A DNA stretch of 64,000 bases from Symbiodinium natans (taxonomy: Eukaryota > Sar > Dinophyceae > Suessiales > Symbiodiniaceae): the NCBI GenBank assembly GCA_905221605.1, contig CAJNDS010000957.1, forward strand, positions 466,501-530,500, read 5' to 3'. The translations under genes and the position numbers were made by a program. Below, piece by piece: positions 11,901 to 21,048 of this stretch. The notes beneath the pieces are model-generated. The model made no database searches, was not told the origin of the DNA, and saw only the letters and a program-made list of their open reading frames with translations. Within the stretch, counting starts at the first letter, position 1. The number at the start of each line of letters is the position of its first letter.

Positions 11901-14260
11901 TAGAGCAGCTTTGCAATAAGGTCAACCTACCAGAGAAGCTGACATGTCATCGACCAATAGAGCACTACGTGCACACACACACACACACACACCTACACCT
12001 GCGTCATCTGCGATTGCTGAGGGATGCAAAACAGTGGCGCTCCCTTCTGAAGCTCGGGGCCGCTGCCCATGAGCTGCCCCACGACCTCCCGCACGGCCTC
12101 GAACGTCTCACAACTTCTCACAACTTCTCACAATTGGCCCTGTGGAGGGCTGAGAGATGCTGAGAGGTCTGTGGCCCCTGTTGAGGGCCCCTTCTTGAGG
12201 GCTCTAGGGGGTTGGGCTTCGGCTTCGGCTGTTTCCGGTGCCTTCACGTAGGCGTTCACAGGGGAAGCATGCTGATCCACGAGGTTCAGCATCTCGTCCA
12301 CATGCTGAACCTCGGGGGGAGAAGATGGAGAAAAAGAATTGCCATATTATGCTTTGACAAACTGCAGAACTTTGGGGGTCCGTGCCTCGGTCTGCCTCTC
12401 CAGGAACAGGGCGATGGCCTCACAGAGCTGCAAAGCACTCTCACAGCATCTCACAGCATCTCACAGCATCTCACAGCATCTCACAGCATCTCACAGCATC
12501 TCAAACCGCCCGAGCCCGAGCCGAAGCCTGAGCTTGCTGGGAGTCACTATAGTCGACACGGCTAGGTGCCGGCTTGGCATCTATGCGCCATTCACGAGTC
12601 GTTGGGTCCTCAGTGATGGAAAAAGGCTTTCAGCGACGGAAAGCACGCGCAAAGATCCGCGGGCGCGAACCCAGATAGGATGCTGCGTCTTGGCTCCACG
12701 GTTGTCGTGCCTTTCGCTTTGCTGCTGTCCAGTTCCTCCACGCCCAGCCCAAAGCTGCTTCCTTGCCTGTAAATCACCTCCATGTCGAACTTGGGCTCGA
12801 AGGGCGGGGGCCTTGGTCCAGAAGAACTCAATTTAAATGCCTGCAAGAGCACGATGCTGCTGACACCAGCGTACAAGGCGGGGCACGGAGGCTCCTTGTA
12901 GCCCAGCATAGCCTTTAGCTGCCGTTGCTCCTTAGGCACACTTGGTGTCTGGGCAGGCTCACTTCGTCCCATCAAAGAGCTGGACCATCTTCGAAGAGGA
13001 GTAGTACCTGGCATAGCTGAACGCTAGCTGCTGCCGGTCGTCGCAAAGGAAAGACAGAGCTCCATCAGCGCGCACTTGTCGCCGAGGATGATTCTATTTG
13101 GGTCGTTGGCGGCCTCGCAGCTCATAGCTTTCGGGAGGGTTCGTGGAAGGGCTTACGGTCACCGGGAGCCTCCTCTTCATCCTCCTCCTCCTTCTGCTGC
13201 TGCATCAGGGAATCGAACTTCGAGTAGTCGGTGGTGTGTTTCTTGACCAGCTTCTCCTTTGCTGTGGCAAGACCTCTTGATGTGCCACGGTGAACTACAC
13301 AGCCAAGAACGCATGCGTTCACCTCTCCTGCTGGTGCTGATTTCGGATGTCCCTGGCTTTCTGGGCCCAGCTGACCAGATCCTTGTTGCTCGGCCTGGAC
13401 AGTTCTAAGGGAACTAAGGGGGATAAAAGGGATGAAGGACTCGAGACATGGAGCCGCCCGACAGCTCAATCTTGGTGGCCGACTCCTTCTCCAAGCCTTT
13501 CTCGAACATCTCCAAGGCTTCCTGGTAGTACTCCATCCTCAGAACGCTGTGAATGCACTGAACAGCGGATCAAGGACTTTGTCTCGAACAAAAGGGGCTC
13601 AGATGTGGACTCCAAAGCAGCTCGACCGGCACGGAAGTAGCCCTTGGACCTGTTGAAAAGCTCGAAGAGAGAGAAAGAGAAACAAAAGAAAAAAAACGGA
13701 AAAGCACACACCCTTACGCAACAACTCATGGCATCTCAGCCAGGTTGCCAAGATCTGTTCTCCTTGATGGCCTTGGTTGCTTCCACCAGGGCCTCACAAG
13801 AAGCATCTTTGACGAAAGAGGAAATTGCGGTGGTCCTTCTGCGGCATGCCTCGGTGTATCTCCCCAGCTGAAACTGGCAGGCAGAACCTGCTTGCAAACC
13901 AGCGGAGCACACGGACTCGATTGCGCCGAATCAGCACAGAGGTCTTGACGATTGCTGAAGATTTTGTACTTCTCCGGGACATCCTGACAAACTTCTCTGC
14001 ACGCCTAGGTCCTGTGCCTCATGTTACTCACGTTTCAGTATGAGATGCACATGGTGCATGGCCGTGCATCTTCCTATCTGGCTGCATTCTTGCGGCCCAA
14101 GGTCCCCGAGCAGGGCACCCGCGTAGTACTCCAGCGCTTGCTCCTGGGGCACCCAAACACTCAGAGGCCCGAGCGTCTCAAGTCACAGACTCAAGAGCTA
14201 AGGAGTCAGGCATAGTCTTTCTTCTGGAAGGCCAAGTTGCCCAGGTCCTTGAGACTCACA
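2085..14260 (-). CDS. Multi-exon locus, TPR plus PRMT-like exons (PRMT9-like candidate)
   Basis: Many 40-120 nt segments on the minus strand read as protein and often end at GTGAGT-like donors. Read 5' to 3' they give TPR-type exons, then two successive sets of protein arginine methyltransferase-like exons, separated by repeat-rich introns. PRMT9 of other eukaryotes has N-terminal TPRs followed by two methyltransferase modules, the second degenerate, so the order fits. A classical glycine-rich SAM motif I was not found in the first module, and exon joins are my inference. The locus could instead be two or three adjacent genes or a decayed copy. If functional, it would use S-adenosylmethionine to methylate arginine in protein substrates. 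The three blocks are described separately. Confidence 0.45.
2403..2467. repeat. GA-rich microsatellite
   Basis: Tandem GAGAGA and GGAGAGAC words on the plus strand. Confidence 0.85.
3487..3785. repeat. Purine microsatellite (AG, GGGAGA, GGGGAGAGGA units)
   Basis: AG dinucleotides pass into a GGGAGA hexamer array, then further AG, then a GGGGAGAGGA decamer array near the right end. The strand is almost pure purine for 300 bp. Open frames across it are artefacts of the repeat. Confidence 0.95.
3940..4105. repeat. Degenerate interstitial telomere-like repeat, inverted
   Basis: CCCTAAA-type heptamers with many variants run to about 4015, then the strand switches to TTTAGGG-type heptamers to about 4100. 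TTTAGGG is the plant-type telomere repeat also reported for dinoflagellates. The two halves face each other. Confidence 0.65.
5450..5640 (-). CDS. Exon-like segment with a CxxC motif
   Basis: The minus strand stays open across this stretch and contains [20 protein letters not shown] and then [13 protein letters not shown]. The CxxC followed by AREAG-SEEE recalls carboxymuconolactone decarboxylase/AhpD-type proteins, but the histidine usual after the CxxC is absent and the similarity is weak. It lies among the exons of the PRMT-like locus and may be part of it or unrelated. Confidence 0.2.
7733..7845 (-). CDS. Small exon-like segments between PRMT-like modules
   Basis: The minus strand reads [21 protein letters not shown] (about 7843-7780), then in another frame FEIMSPEAG (about 7760-7733), which stops at a GTGAGAAC donor. 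A further segment at about 7580-7450 reads [20 protein letters not shown]. These look like coding fragments of the same locus; function is not known. Confidence 0.3.
7995..8125. repeat. Compound microsatellite (AC)n, poly-A, (ACACAG)n
   Basis: A short AC run, a 15-A run, a second AC run and an ACACAG/ACACGG array follow one another. Confidence 0.95.
8440..10960 (-). CDS. PRMT-like module 1 exons
   Basis: Blocks in order: about 10960-10850 ([20 protein letters not shown]), 10790-10690 ([18 protein letters not shown], resembling the region after SAM motif I), 9862-9797 ([20 protein letters not shown]), 9740-9640 ([14 protein letters not shown], then DHMILPMSA), 9353-9318 ([11 protein letters not shown]), 8797-8731 ([17 protein letters not shown]) and 8622-8440 ([16 protein letters not shown] ... 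[10 protein letters not shown]). The NLFE...[11 protein letters not shown] block resembles the PRMT acidic loop (SE-LFD-LIGEG), and the FDF and IVFWY blocks resemble the beta-barrel. Family assignment is by pattern recognition only. Confidence 0.5.
9938..10000. repeat. GATGAC/GATGCT microsatellite
   Basis: About ten hexamers of GATGAC, GATGAT and GATGCT type sit between PRMT-like exons, in what would be an intron of the minus-strand locus. Confidence 0.85.
11972..11996. repeat. (AC)n microsatellite
   Basis: Ten or so AC dinucleotides. Confidence 0.85.
12107..12503. repeat. Two decamer arrays, ACAACTTCTC and ACAGCATCTC
   Basis: About three copies of ACAACTTCTC near 12107-12137 and about seven copies of ACAGCATCTC near 12438-12503. 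The two decamers differ at a few positions and may share an origin. Confidence 0.85.
12770..14256 (-). CDS. TPR-repeat exons
   Basis: Exon-like blocks in order: 14256-14210 ([14 protein letters not shown]), 14143-14032 ([16 protein letters not shown], ending at a GTGAGT donor), 14003-13920 ([17 protein letters not shown]), 13876-13736 ([17 protein letters not shown]), 13649-13606 ([14 protein letters not shown]), 13560-13446 ([19 protein letters not shown]), 13400-13334 ([17 protein letters not shown]), 13266-13156 ([20 protein letters not shown]), 13120-13050 ([16 protein letters not shown]), 13028-12969 ([20 protein letters not shown]) and weaker ones to 12770. The first seven match the tetratricopeptide pattern (GN..F....Y..A, SNR, GRY..A, KGYFR.G.A, Y..ALE.F). 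TPR arrays bind partner proteins. Splice junctions need RNA evidence. Confidence 0.6.
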
Positions 14261-14799
14261 TCTGAGCAGCTTCTGTGCTACCAAGCGATCTACAAACATG
14301 ACGAATCACCACTGTGCTGGCTTTTTTCAGTATGCCAAAGCGGCGAATTTTTGTGGAACCCAACGATACCAAGCTCACCGCTTAAATCCCTTGACAACTA
14401 CTATCCTTTTGGTGCAGTTGCGAGGGCACAAACCAGTCACTGAACAGGCCGGCCGCTGAGCCTTCAAAGCTCAATCTTGAACGTAACCTGATCCGATCCG
14501 ACGGTCATGGAGGCTAATGCCTCCTTTGTATTTTGTACAGGTTCCCTTCGTTGTGGACCGGGGTCTGGATGTAACCTATGCCTTGAGCTACACGGCAAGC
14601 AAAAGCCAGGGAAAGGCAACGGCAATGACAGGGCAAGTCACCACCTGCTTGCAAAATGGAAAGAGCATATTCTGCTAGGGTCCGCAGGATGACGATCCCA
14701 AGCGCGAAGTCCTCAAGTGCAACCTACATATGTTGCTGCGAAAAACCCTTTGCCCAGCAACTTCAACTCACCGCACTTTTTGGGGCAAGGCTTCATATT

Positions 14800-15440
14800 T
14801 CAAGAGCATTGCTCCCTTCCTTCATGATGATGTTTTCACTTTCGAAGGTTCTCTTTGAAGGGCGCGCCTCTCGTTCCACGTCCTTTTCATAAGCATTAAG
14901 GGGAGACGAAGCGGAAATAAACGAAGAGCCCTGCTGTCCTTGGCTTTCCGAGAAGCGAAGGAGACCATCTCCGGCGAGCAATCTGCCAACTTCGCCTCTC
15001 GAAAATATTTGGGGGCTCGACCTATCAACGGTCTCGAGATCCCTGTGGCGGGCGCTGCCTCCTTCACGAGCCCCTCGACATTGCCCTCCTTTCCCAGCTG
15101 GGTGATCCGCTTCCTCCAGGCACGAAGCGCGGCATAATGTCGTCATTCCCTCTGTATCATTAAGAACTGAATAAACACTGTAAACAATTCCAAAACTGAG
15201 AGCAACCGTGTCATAGCAGTTATGTTTTGCGACTCTTAGGGGACCACAGCTTGTCATCCAGCGACTCTTTGTCCTGAGCCGCAGGAATGTTTCCAGGCCC
15301 AAAAATCTGCACAGGCTCTGCTCCTCAATTTCCTCCTCGCTTTCAGAGGACCCGGAGTCTTCCCTGGCCATGCCTGGAAAATTCCCTCCCGCCCTTCCCA
15401 CGTCTCCAAATACGAAAGCTTCACCTTCGAACCTTCGCGC
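14800..15440 (-). CDS. Exon-like segments, possible PPR-like protein fragment
   Basis: One frame contains AREDSGSSESEEEIEEQS (about 15370-15315); another contains AWRKRITQLGKEGNVEGLVK, then GISRPLIGRAPKYF (about 15125-14995). The ITQLGK-GNVEGLVK block is faintly like the repeat opening of pentatricopeptide proteins, a large family in dinoflagellates, but only one repeat is visible. Gene boundaries and relation to the TPR exons just downstream are unknown. Confidence 0.25.
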
Positions 15441-15499
15441 AGAGGAGCGACAGCCCCAACGGACGGTTGCAACCCTACGGATAATTGAGTGCTATGATG

Positions 15500-16112
15500 C
15501 AAAGTAATGGGTCTAGTAATGCACCTGGCGTCTGCGTGTTGAGGTTGCTATGAAATCCGGTCTGCGGCTGTGTCTTTTGTCACTTGCTGGTCGTTCTCAT
15601 CCACATGCAAACACAAAACCCCAAGGGCTATGTGTGTGGGTGTGTAGAAATACGTGTTTTTCAAATGGCGGCAAAGGTTACTCGAGTTCTGGCCATGCTG
15701 AGGCATTCATCATTTGGGCCGTCATGAAAACAGTATGCGTCTCAAACCGTTGCATCGAGCCAAAACAGCAGATAAATAGCCAGAAACCAAGAAACCTCAG
15801 CATGCTGGCATGCGCACGCTGTTTGGTGGTTGAATCACGTACCAAACTTGAAGTCGTTTAATTCAAAGTCCAAAATCCATAGCGGCGTGCGATATCATTG
15901 GCAACCCCCCAACACCTCTTTCAACCCAAAAGTTTTCAAGATGGCTTTCGCACTCAAACAGCATCGTCACGCTGGATCGGCACAGCGTTCGCCGTAATAT
16001 ACACGTTTTGCTTGCCTTCCTGTGGTTCATGGGAGAACCCGCGTAGCCCAGGCGTTTCAGTGGAGCAATCTCATCTGCTTGCACGCACGCATTGTCAAGG
16101 CAGTCTGCGGCA
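15500..16112. other. No recognised gene
   Basis: I see no coding pattern or repeat in this stretch before the AGT microsatellite. Confidence 0.4.
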
Positions 16113-16139
16113 ACATAGATTTTTATTGTTTGTTGCTGC

Positions 16140-16630
<491 letters not shown>

Positions 16631-17040
16631 GTCTGCGACTGTGTCGCTTCGTTTTGGGAGAGTGTTTAAAGCCCAGAGTTTGACCTAGAAAGCCCCACAT
16701 GCAAACGCATGTTGTTTGGCTCAAGACCGGAGTCTCGTGAAAGCGTGAGAAAGCTAAAAGAAGTGTTTGGAGTGCCTGTGAGCTGTGTGACGTGAAGGGT
16801 TACTTGCACTTGGTACTTTGGAATACGAGTGAGTTGCTTGTCTTGTGCGTGACTTTGGTCTTTTACGTGGTAGCGGAGCGTGGAAGCTCCGTTTGTTGAG
16901 AAAAGAGCCCAATATGCAACAAGTGAAAGTTGGCAAGTGCGTGGGTTGAAGGCCTGTAACCATGGTTGAGCGTGGACGCCCGTCGTACTACAACATTCGG
17001 GGAAGGTGATGGCCCTGGTGGAATGGTGCGAAGGAGGAGG
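16631..17040 (+). mobile_element. Decayed 5' end of an LTR retroelement (LTR, PBS, gag start)
   Basis: The block 16868-16882 is identical over 15 bases to the primer binding site of the large copia element at 21006. Upstream lies LTR-like sequence sharing TTTGGCTCAAG (16715-16725) and CGTGAGAAA with that element's LTR. Downstream, an ATG in good context (gccATGG-like) opens a frame that soon stops. The fragment sits between two AGT/ACTAGT microsatellites. The LTR 3' end reads TTTTACG rather than the usual CA, so it is mutated or the boundary is misjudged. Confidence 0.5.
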
Positions 17041-17397
<357 letters not shown>

Positions 17398-17399
17398 AC

Positions 17400-18828
17400 C
17401 TCCAGGCCGAACGCACTAGAGCTCAGCAACAGGCCCTGCCTTCGCAGAAGCTTAAGGATTCTGCCTTTGCCTGAGCCATTTTGCCATTGGAGCTACGACA
17501 GCTAACGAGTCGACTCTGCTGTGAACCGCCGGGTCCCAATTCCCGGGCCTCACGCACACCGACAACAGCGAGTTTGCAGAGGTAAGCGGTAGGGTTTCCA
17601 CTGCTCCGCGAGGTGAAGGAGTACCCTCTTTAGTGACTTCATCATCTATGTTTCTGGAGGGGAAAAACAAGCGGATGGCGAGCGAACGCGCCTCAGTACA
17701 TTTCTCCTGCCTACACTTTTTCACTTACAAAAGGTTCTGCAGCACACAGACATCCTTGGAGCAGCGCAACATTGGTCGACTTCAGAGCCTGGTTGCTACG
17801 CAAGTATCAGTGTGCTGAGGCCTGTTTTTGTGCTTCGAGCCGGGATGATGCACTCAGAGATCACTGCAATCCTTTTCTGTGCAGTTTATGCGAAGTGGCA
17901 GCTTCTTCTCCGAGACACTCATGCTCAAAAGCTGCTTCGCAGACAAGCACGTGACTGGCCACGACACGCCCCCTCCCCCCCCCTCCCCCCCCCCCAGTTC
18001 GAGCTACAGCCCAGTCACGTGTGCTTTGGATACTGTTGAAAGGAATTGCAGCGCAGCTGACATGCTGCTTGCTCTGGGGACGTTGGTGAGGATGAGAAGT
18101 CTCCGATAAGGTTGCACGGACTTGCAACAGCTGCCAAACACAAAGCTATCCAACGGCCTTCAATCCCAATGCTGGCCCCGCTCAGCACCTGATGTCTTTC
18201 GATGCAGATGAGGTGCCCTTGTGGCCCCAGACGGGGCGCCGGGCCGGTCTTGTCCACAGGACAAGGTGTAGGTTGGGACACTGCAACCACATCTTGAGTC
18301 CGACCAGCTACATGCGCAGGGCTGCTTGAGGGTGATGCTGGCCTCAACATGTCACCCACGCCTCGTCTTGCAGCGGGGCTGCATGGGAATTGAAAATCCT
18401 GTTACACCCTCATCGAAATTCGTTGGTGAAATGAACTTCGATCACATTCAATTCTCTACCACATTTTTCACGCTCGAGCTCACTTTTCACTCATTTCTCG
18501 CATTCTCCTCAGGTTGCTCCACTCTCTCTCTTCCATAGCACTCCCCAGACCCTCCTCAAGGCTGTGCACAGCCAGCCTGAATGAAAGTGCGCAGCGACTT
18601 CAGGAATGCAGTCACGGAGCTGTAAAGAAACAGAAGGGAAAAAAACAAAAGGAACCGAGGAGAGAAAAAAAACACGGAAGGGAAAAAAAAATGAAAAAAG
18701 GAGAAAAAAAGAAGGGACCCCCCCAGAATCGCGACCTGCGCCGGGCGAGCGCGCGCTGATGAGCATCAGCGGAGGCCTGCGAGCCTCAGCGGGCCTCAGA
18801 TGAGATGCAACAAATCTGGGTGTGAAAA
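17400..18828. other. No recognised gene; C-rich and A-rich tracts
   Basis: A CCCCCT-rich tract lies at 17971-17995 and a purine, A-rich tract at 18618-18715. A 26-bp GC-rich word at 18732-18757 recurs exactly beside the copia 5' LTR (see findings). No exon was recognised. Confidence 0.4.
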
Positions 18829-20605
18829 CGAAAGCTGTTTCTAAGAAGTTGTCACTTTTGTCACTTTTTTTGCGCTGCTCTAAATTTTGTCACTTTCATT
18901 TCTTGCGCGTTTTGGGGTCTCTAAAGCGCGCGCGAGAAAAGAAGTTGCGAGATGAGCGGCAATGCGCCCGCCAGCGGAAGATCCGCTCATTCCGCAACTT
19001 CTGCTCTCGAAAACCCGTCACTTTTGTCACTTTTCCCGCGCGCCCAAAACGCGCCAAAAAGATGAAAGTGACAGAAAACCGAAGTGACAAAAAGTGACAG
19101 CTTTCTAGAAGCAGCGCTTGGCTTCAGAGGTGGATTTCAGAGCACACAAAAAAGTGACAAAAGTGACCTTTTCAGAGACAGCTTTTATTTTCCCAGATGT
19201 TTGCACTCTCTCGCTGCTCACCTGCCGGCCAGACAGCCCGCTGAGACGAGACAGGGCTCCGCTGATGCTCAACAGCATGCAGGACAACAAAGTTAACATG
19301 TCCTTAGACAGGAACTTTCACAACGGCGCATGCCAGAACCCGAATGGCTTTTGTTAGCTGCTGTGTGTGGAGAGCCTCAAACCGCAAGGATAACAAGGTG
19401 ACAAAATTCTGGGTGACAGAAGTGACAGGATTCTGAAAGCAGTCCCGTCTCCCAGGAGAGCCACTTCCAGAAGCTGGTGGCTCCAGAGCCCTCACGCCGC
19501 AGCAGAGGTGACAAAAGTGACAATTTGTTGGAAGCTGGAGTCGTGGCGGACCTGGATCGGCTGTTGTTGGAGCTGTGGAGCAGCATGGCAGCAGCTTGCT
19601 ACGAGTAGAGCCTCTGCACGCACACTCAGACTGTCCGACATGAGCCTTTTGTGAATCTACATGAGTCACAGTCTGAAGGAGGCGAAGCGCTGCTGCGCGA
19701 GGCTCACGCGAGGCTCAGGCCGAAGCAGGGCAGACTCAGAGGTGTGGAGGTGTTCAAAACAACGCCAGTCAAGTTCAATTTGGCCAAGGTCTCAGCTGCG
19801 GCTGCTGATGACTCGGCGTAGCCACGTGCTGATGCTCATTGGCCCGCCGATGATGATTGCTCACCCGCCCGCATCCGCCCGCTAATGCTCATCTGCCCGC
19901 CCGCCGATGCTCATCGATGCCCTCGCTAGCCCGATGCTCGCCCGCCTGCTGATGCTCATCCGCGTCCCTCGTGCGCGCGCCCGCTGATCTCATCTGCCTG
20001 CTCGCCGATGCTCATTACCAGCCATCCCGCAGGAGCCCCGATGCTTGCCCACCAGCGCTTCCATGCTTATCCGCCGCCGCATCGGGGCCCTCGATAAGCA
20101 TCGGCGGGCGGGCAGTTTGCCGGGTGGCTTGCAGGGCATCGATGAGCAGCGGGTGTGGCAGATGAGCATCAGTGGGCGGGCAGATGAGCATCGGCAGGCT
20201 CGCAGATGAGCATCGGCGGGCGGGAGGATGAGCATCAGCGGGCGCCAGACACACAGCCAAGCGGGCATCAAGCGGGGGCGGACAGTTTCCGAAGCCCCGC
20301 AGGACCGCAGATGAGCATCAGCACAGCTTCAGCGGGCCATCAGCTGGCCGCAGATGAGCATCGAGATGAAAGTGGCAAAACCCGAAGTGACATACGTGAC
20401 GCGTTACTCGGATCAATGCTTGGCTCTTAGCGTGGATTTCAGAGCACCACCCTTGCGCGTTTCAGAGCCCTCGTCGCGCGCGGGAAAAGTGACAAAAGTG
20501 ACGGTTTTTCGAGAGAAGTTGCACTTGAGCATCGGCGGGCGGGCAGTTCGCCAGAGCCGCGGCAGATGAGCATCGGCGGGCGGAAGGGTGAGCATCAAGA
20601 GCATC
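18756..20605. repeat. GATGAGCATC-GGCGGGC satellite in both orientations
   Basis: The word GATGAGCATCRGCGGGC and variants recur many times between 20095 and 20600 and at 18756; the reverse-complement form (GCTGATGCTCATC, CCGATGCTCATC) dominates 19820-20040. The orientation switch near 20070 makes a large imperfect inverted repeat. Spacing is irregular, so it is a dispersed cluster rather than a regular tandem array. Confidence 0.7.
18830..19107. repeat. Foldback (inverted-repeat) element with GTCACTTTT motifs
   Basis: The left arm (18830-18960) and right arm (18990-19107) are imperfect reverse complements: GTCACTTTTGTCACTTTT, GTCACTTTCATTTCTTG, GCGCGTTTTGGG, GAAGTTGCG and GAGCGG all recur inverted on the other side of a short centre. 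Related GTGACAAAAGTGAC words recur at 19150-19170, 19385-19430, 19505-19525 and 20485-20505, so this is a dispersed family, MITE- or foldback-like. Confidence 0.7.
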
Positions 20606-20658
20606 GGGCGCGTGCGGGCAGTTTCTGGGGCCGGCCGACCTGCGCCGGGCGAGCGCGC

Positions 20659-21005
20659 GCTCAGAGTTGTGTGTGTGTAGTTGTAGGAACTCCGTAGTTG
20701 TGCCTTGGAGGCTCGACGGGAGTGCTGCTTTAAGTGGGAAAGCCTTTTGAAGTGCTTGAGTTGTAGGGATGTGTGTCTGAAAGCTGTAGAAGTGACTGTG
20801 CACGTTTTTGCTTGCTTTAGGTTTAGTTGGGTAGGTCCCGAGAACTCCCACTGACGTTTGAGTTTGTTTTGTGGCTGTGGAGAACACGTGGCAGAGCAGA
20901 GTTTTCACCTGTGTGAAGAGTTTCACTGACGAAGCCTCCGGCTTTTGACTTTGGCTCAAGTCGTGAGAAAAAGAGGGTTCAGCGCGCTGCTGCTGTGTTT
21001 TCACA
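20659..21005 (+). repeat. 5' LTR of copia element
   Basis: The LTR starts near GCTCAGAGTTGTG and ends TTTTCACA directly before the primer binding site. The first TG may be the true start, a few bases inside. It contains TTTGGCTCAAG (20950-20960), identical to the last 11 nt of the dinoflagellate spliced leader. The antisense strand is open throughout but shows no recognisable protein. Confidence 0.9.
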
Positions 21006-21020
21006 TGGTAGCGGAGCGTG
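21006..21020 (+). promoter_or_regulatory. Primer binding site (PBS)
   Basis: TGGTAGCGGAGCGTG starts immediately after the LTR. Copia elements usually prime with the 3' end of initiator tRNA-Met (plant form TGGTATCAGAGC). This sequence predicts a tRNA ending CUCCGCUACCA, with a 5' acceptor strand AGCGGAG. Confidence 0.75.
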
Positions 21021-21048
21021 TGTAGCACGCTCGTAGAAACTAGAAGCC

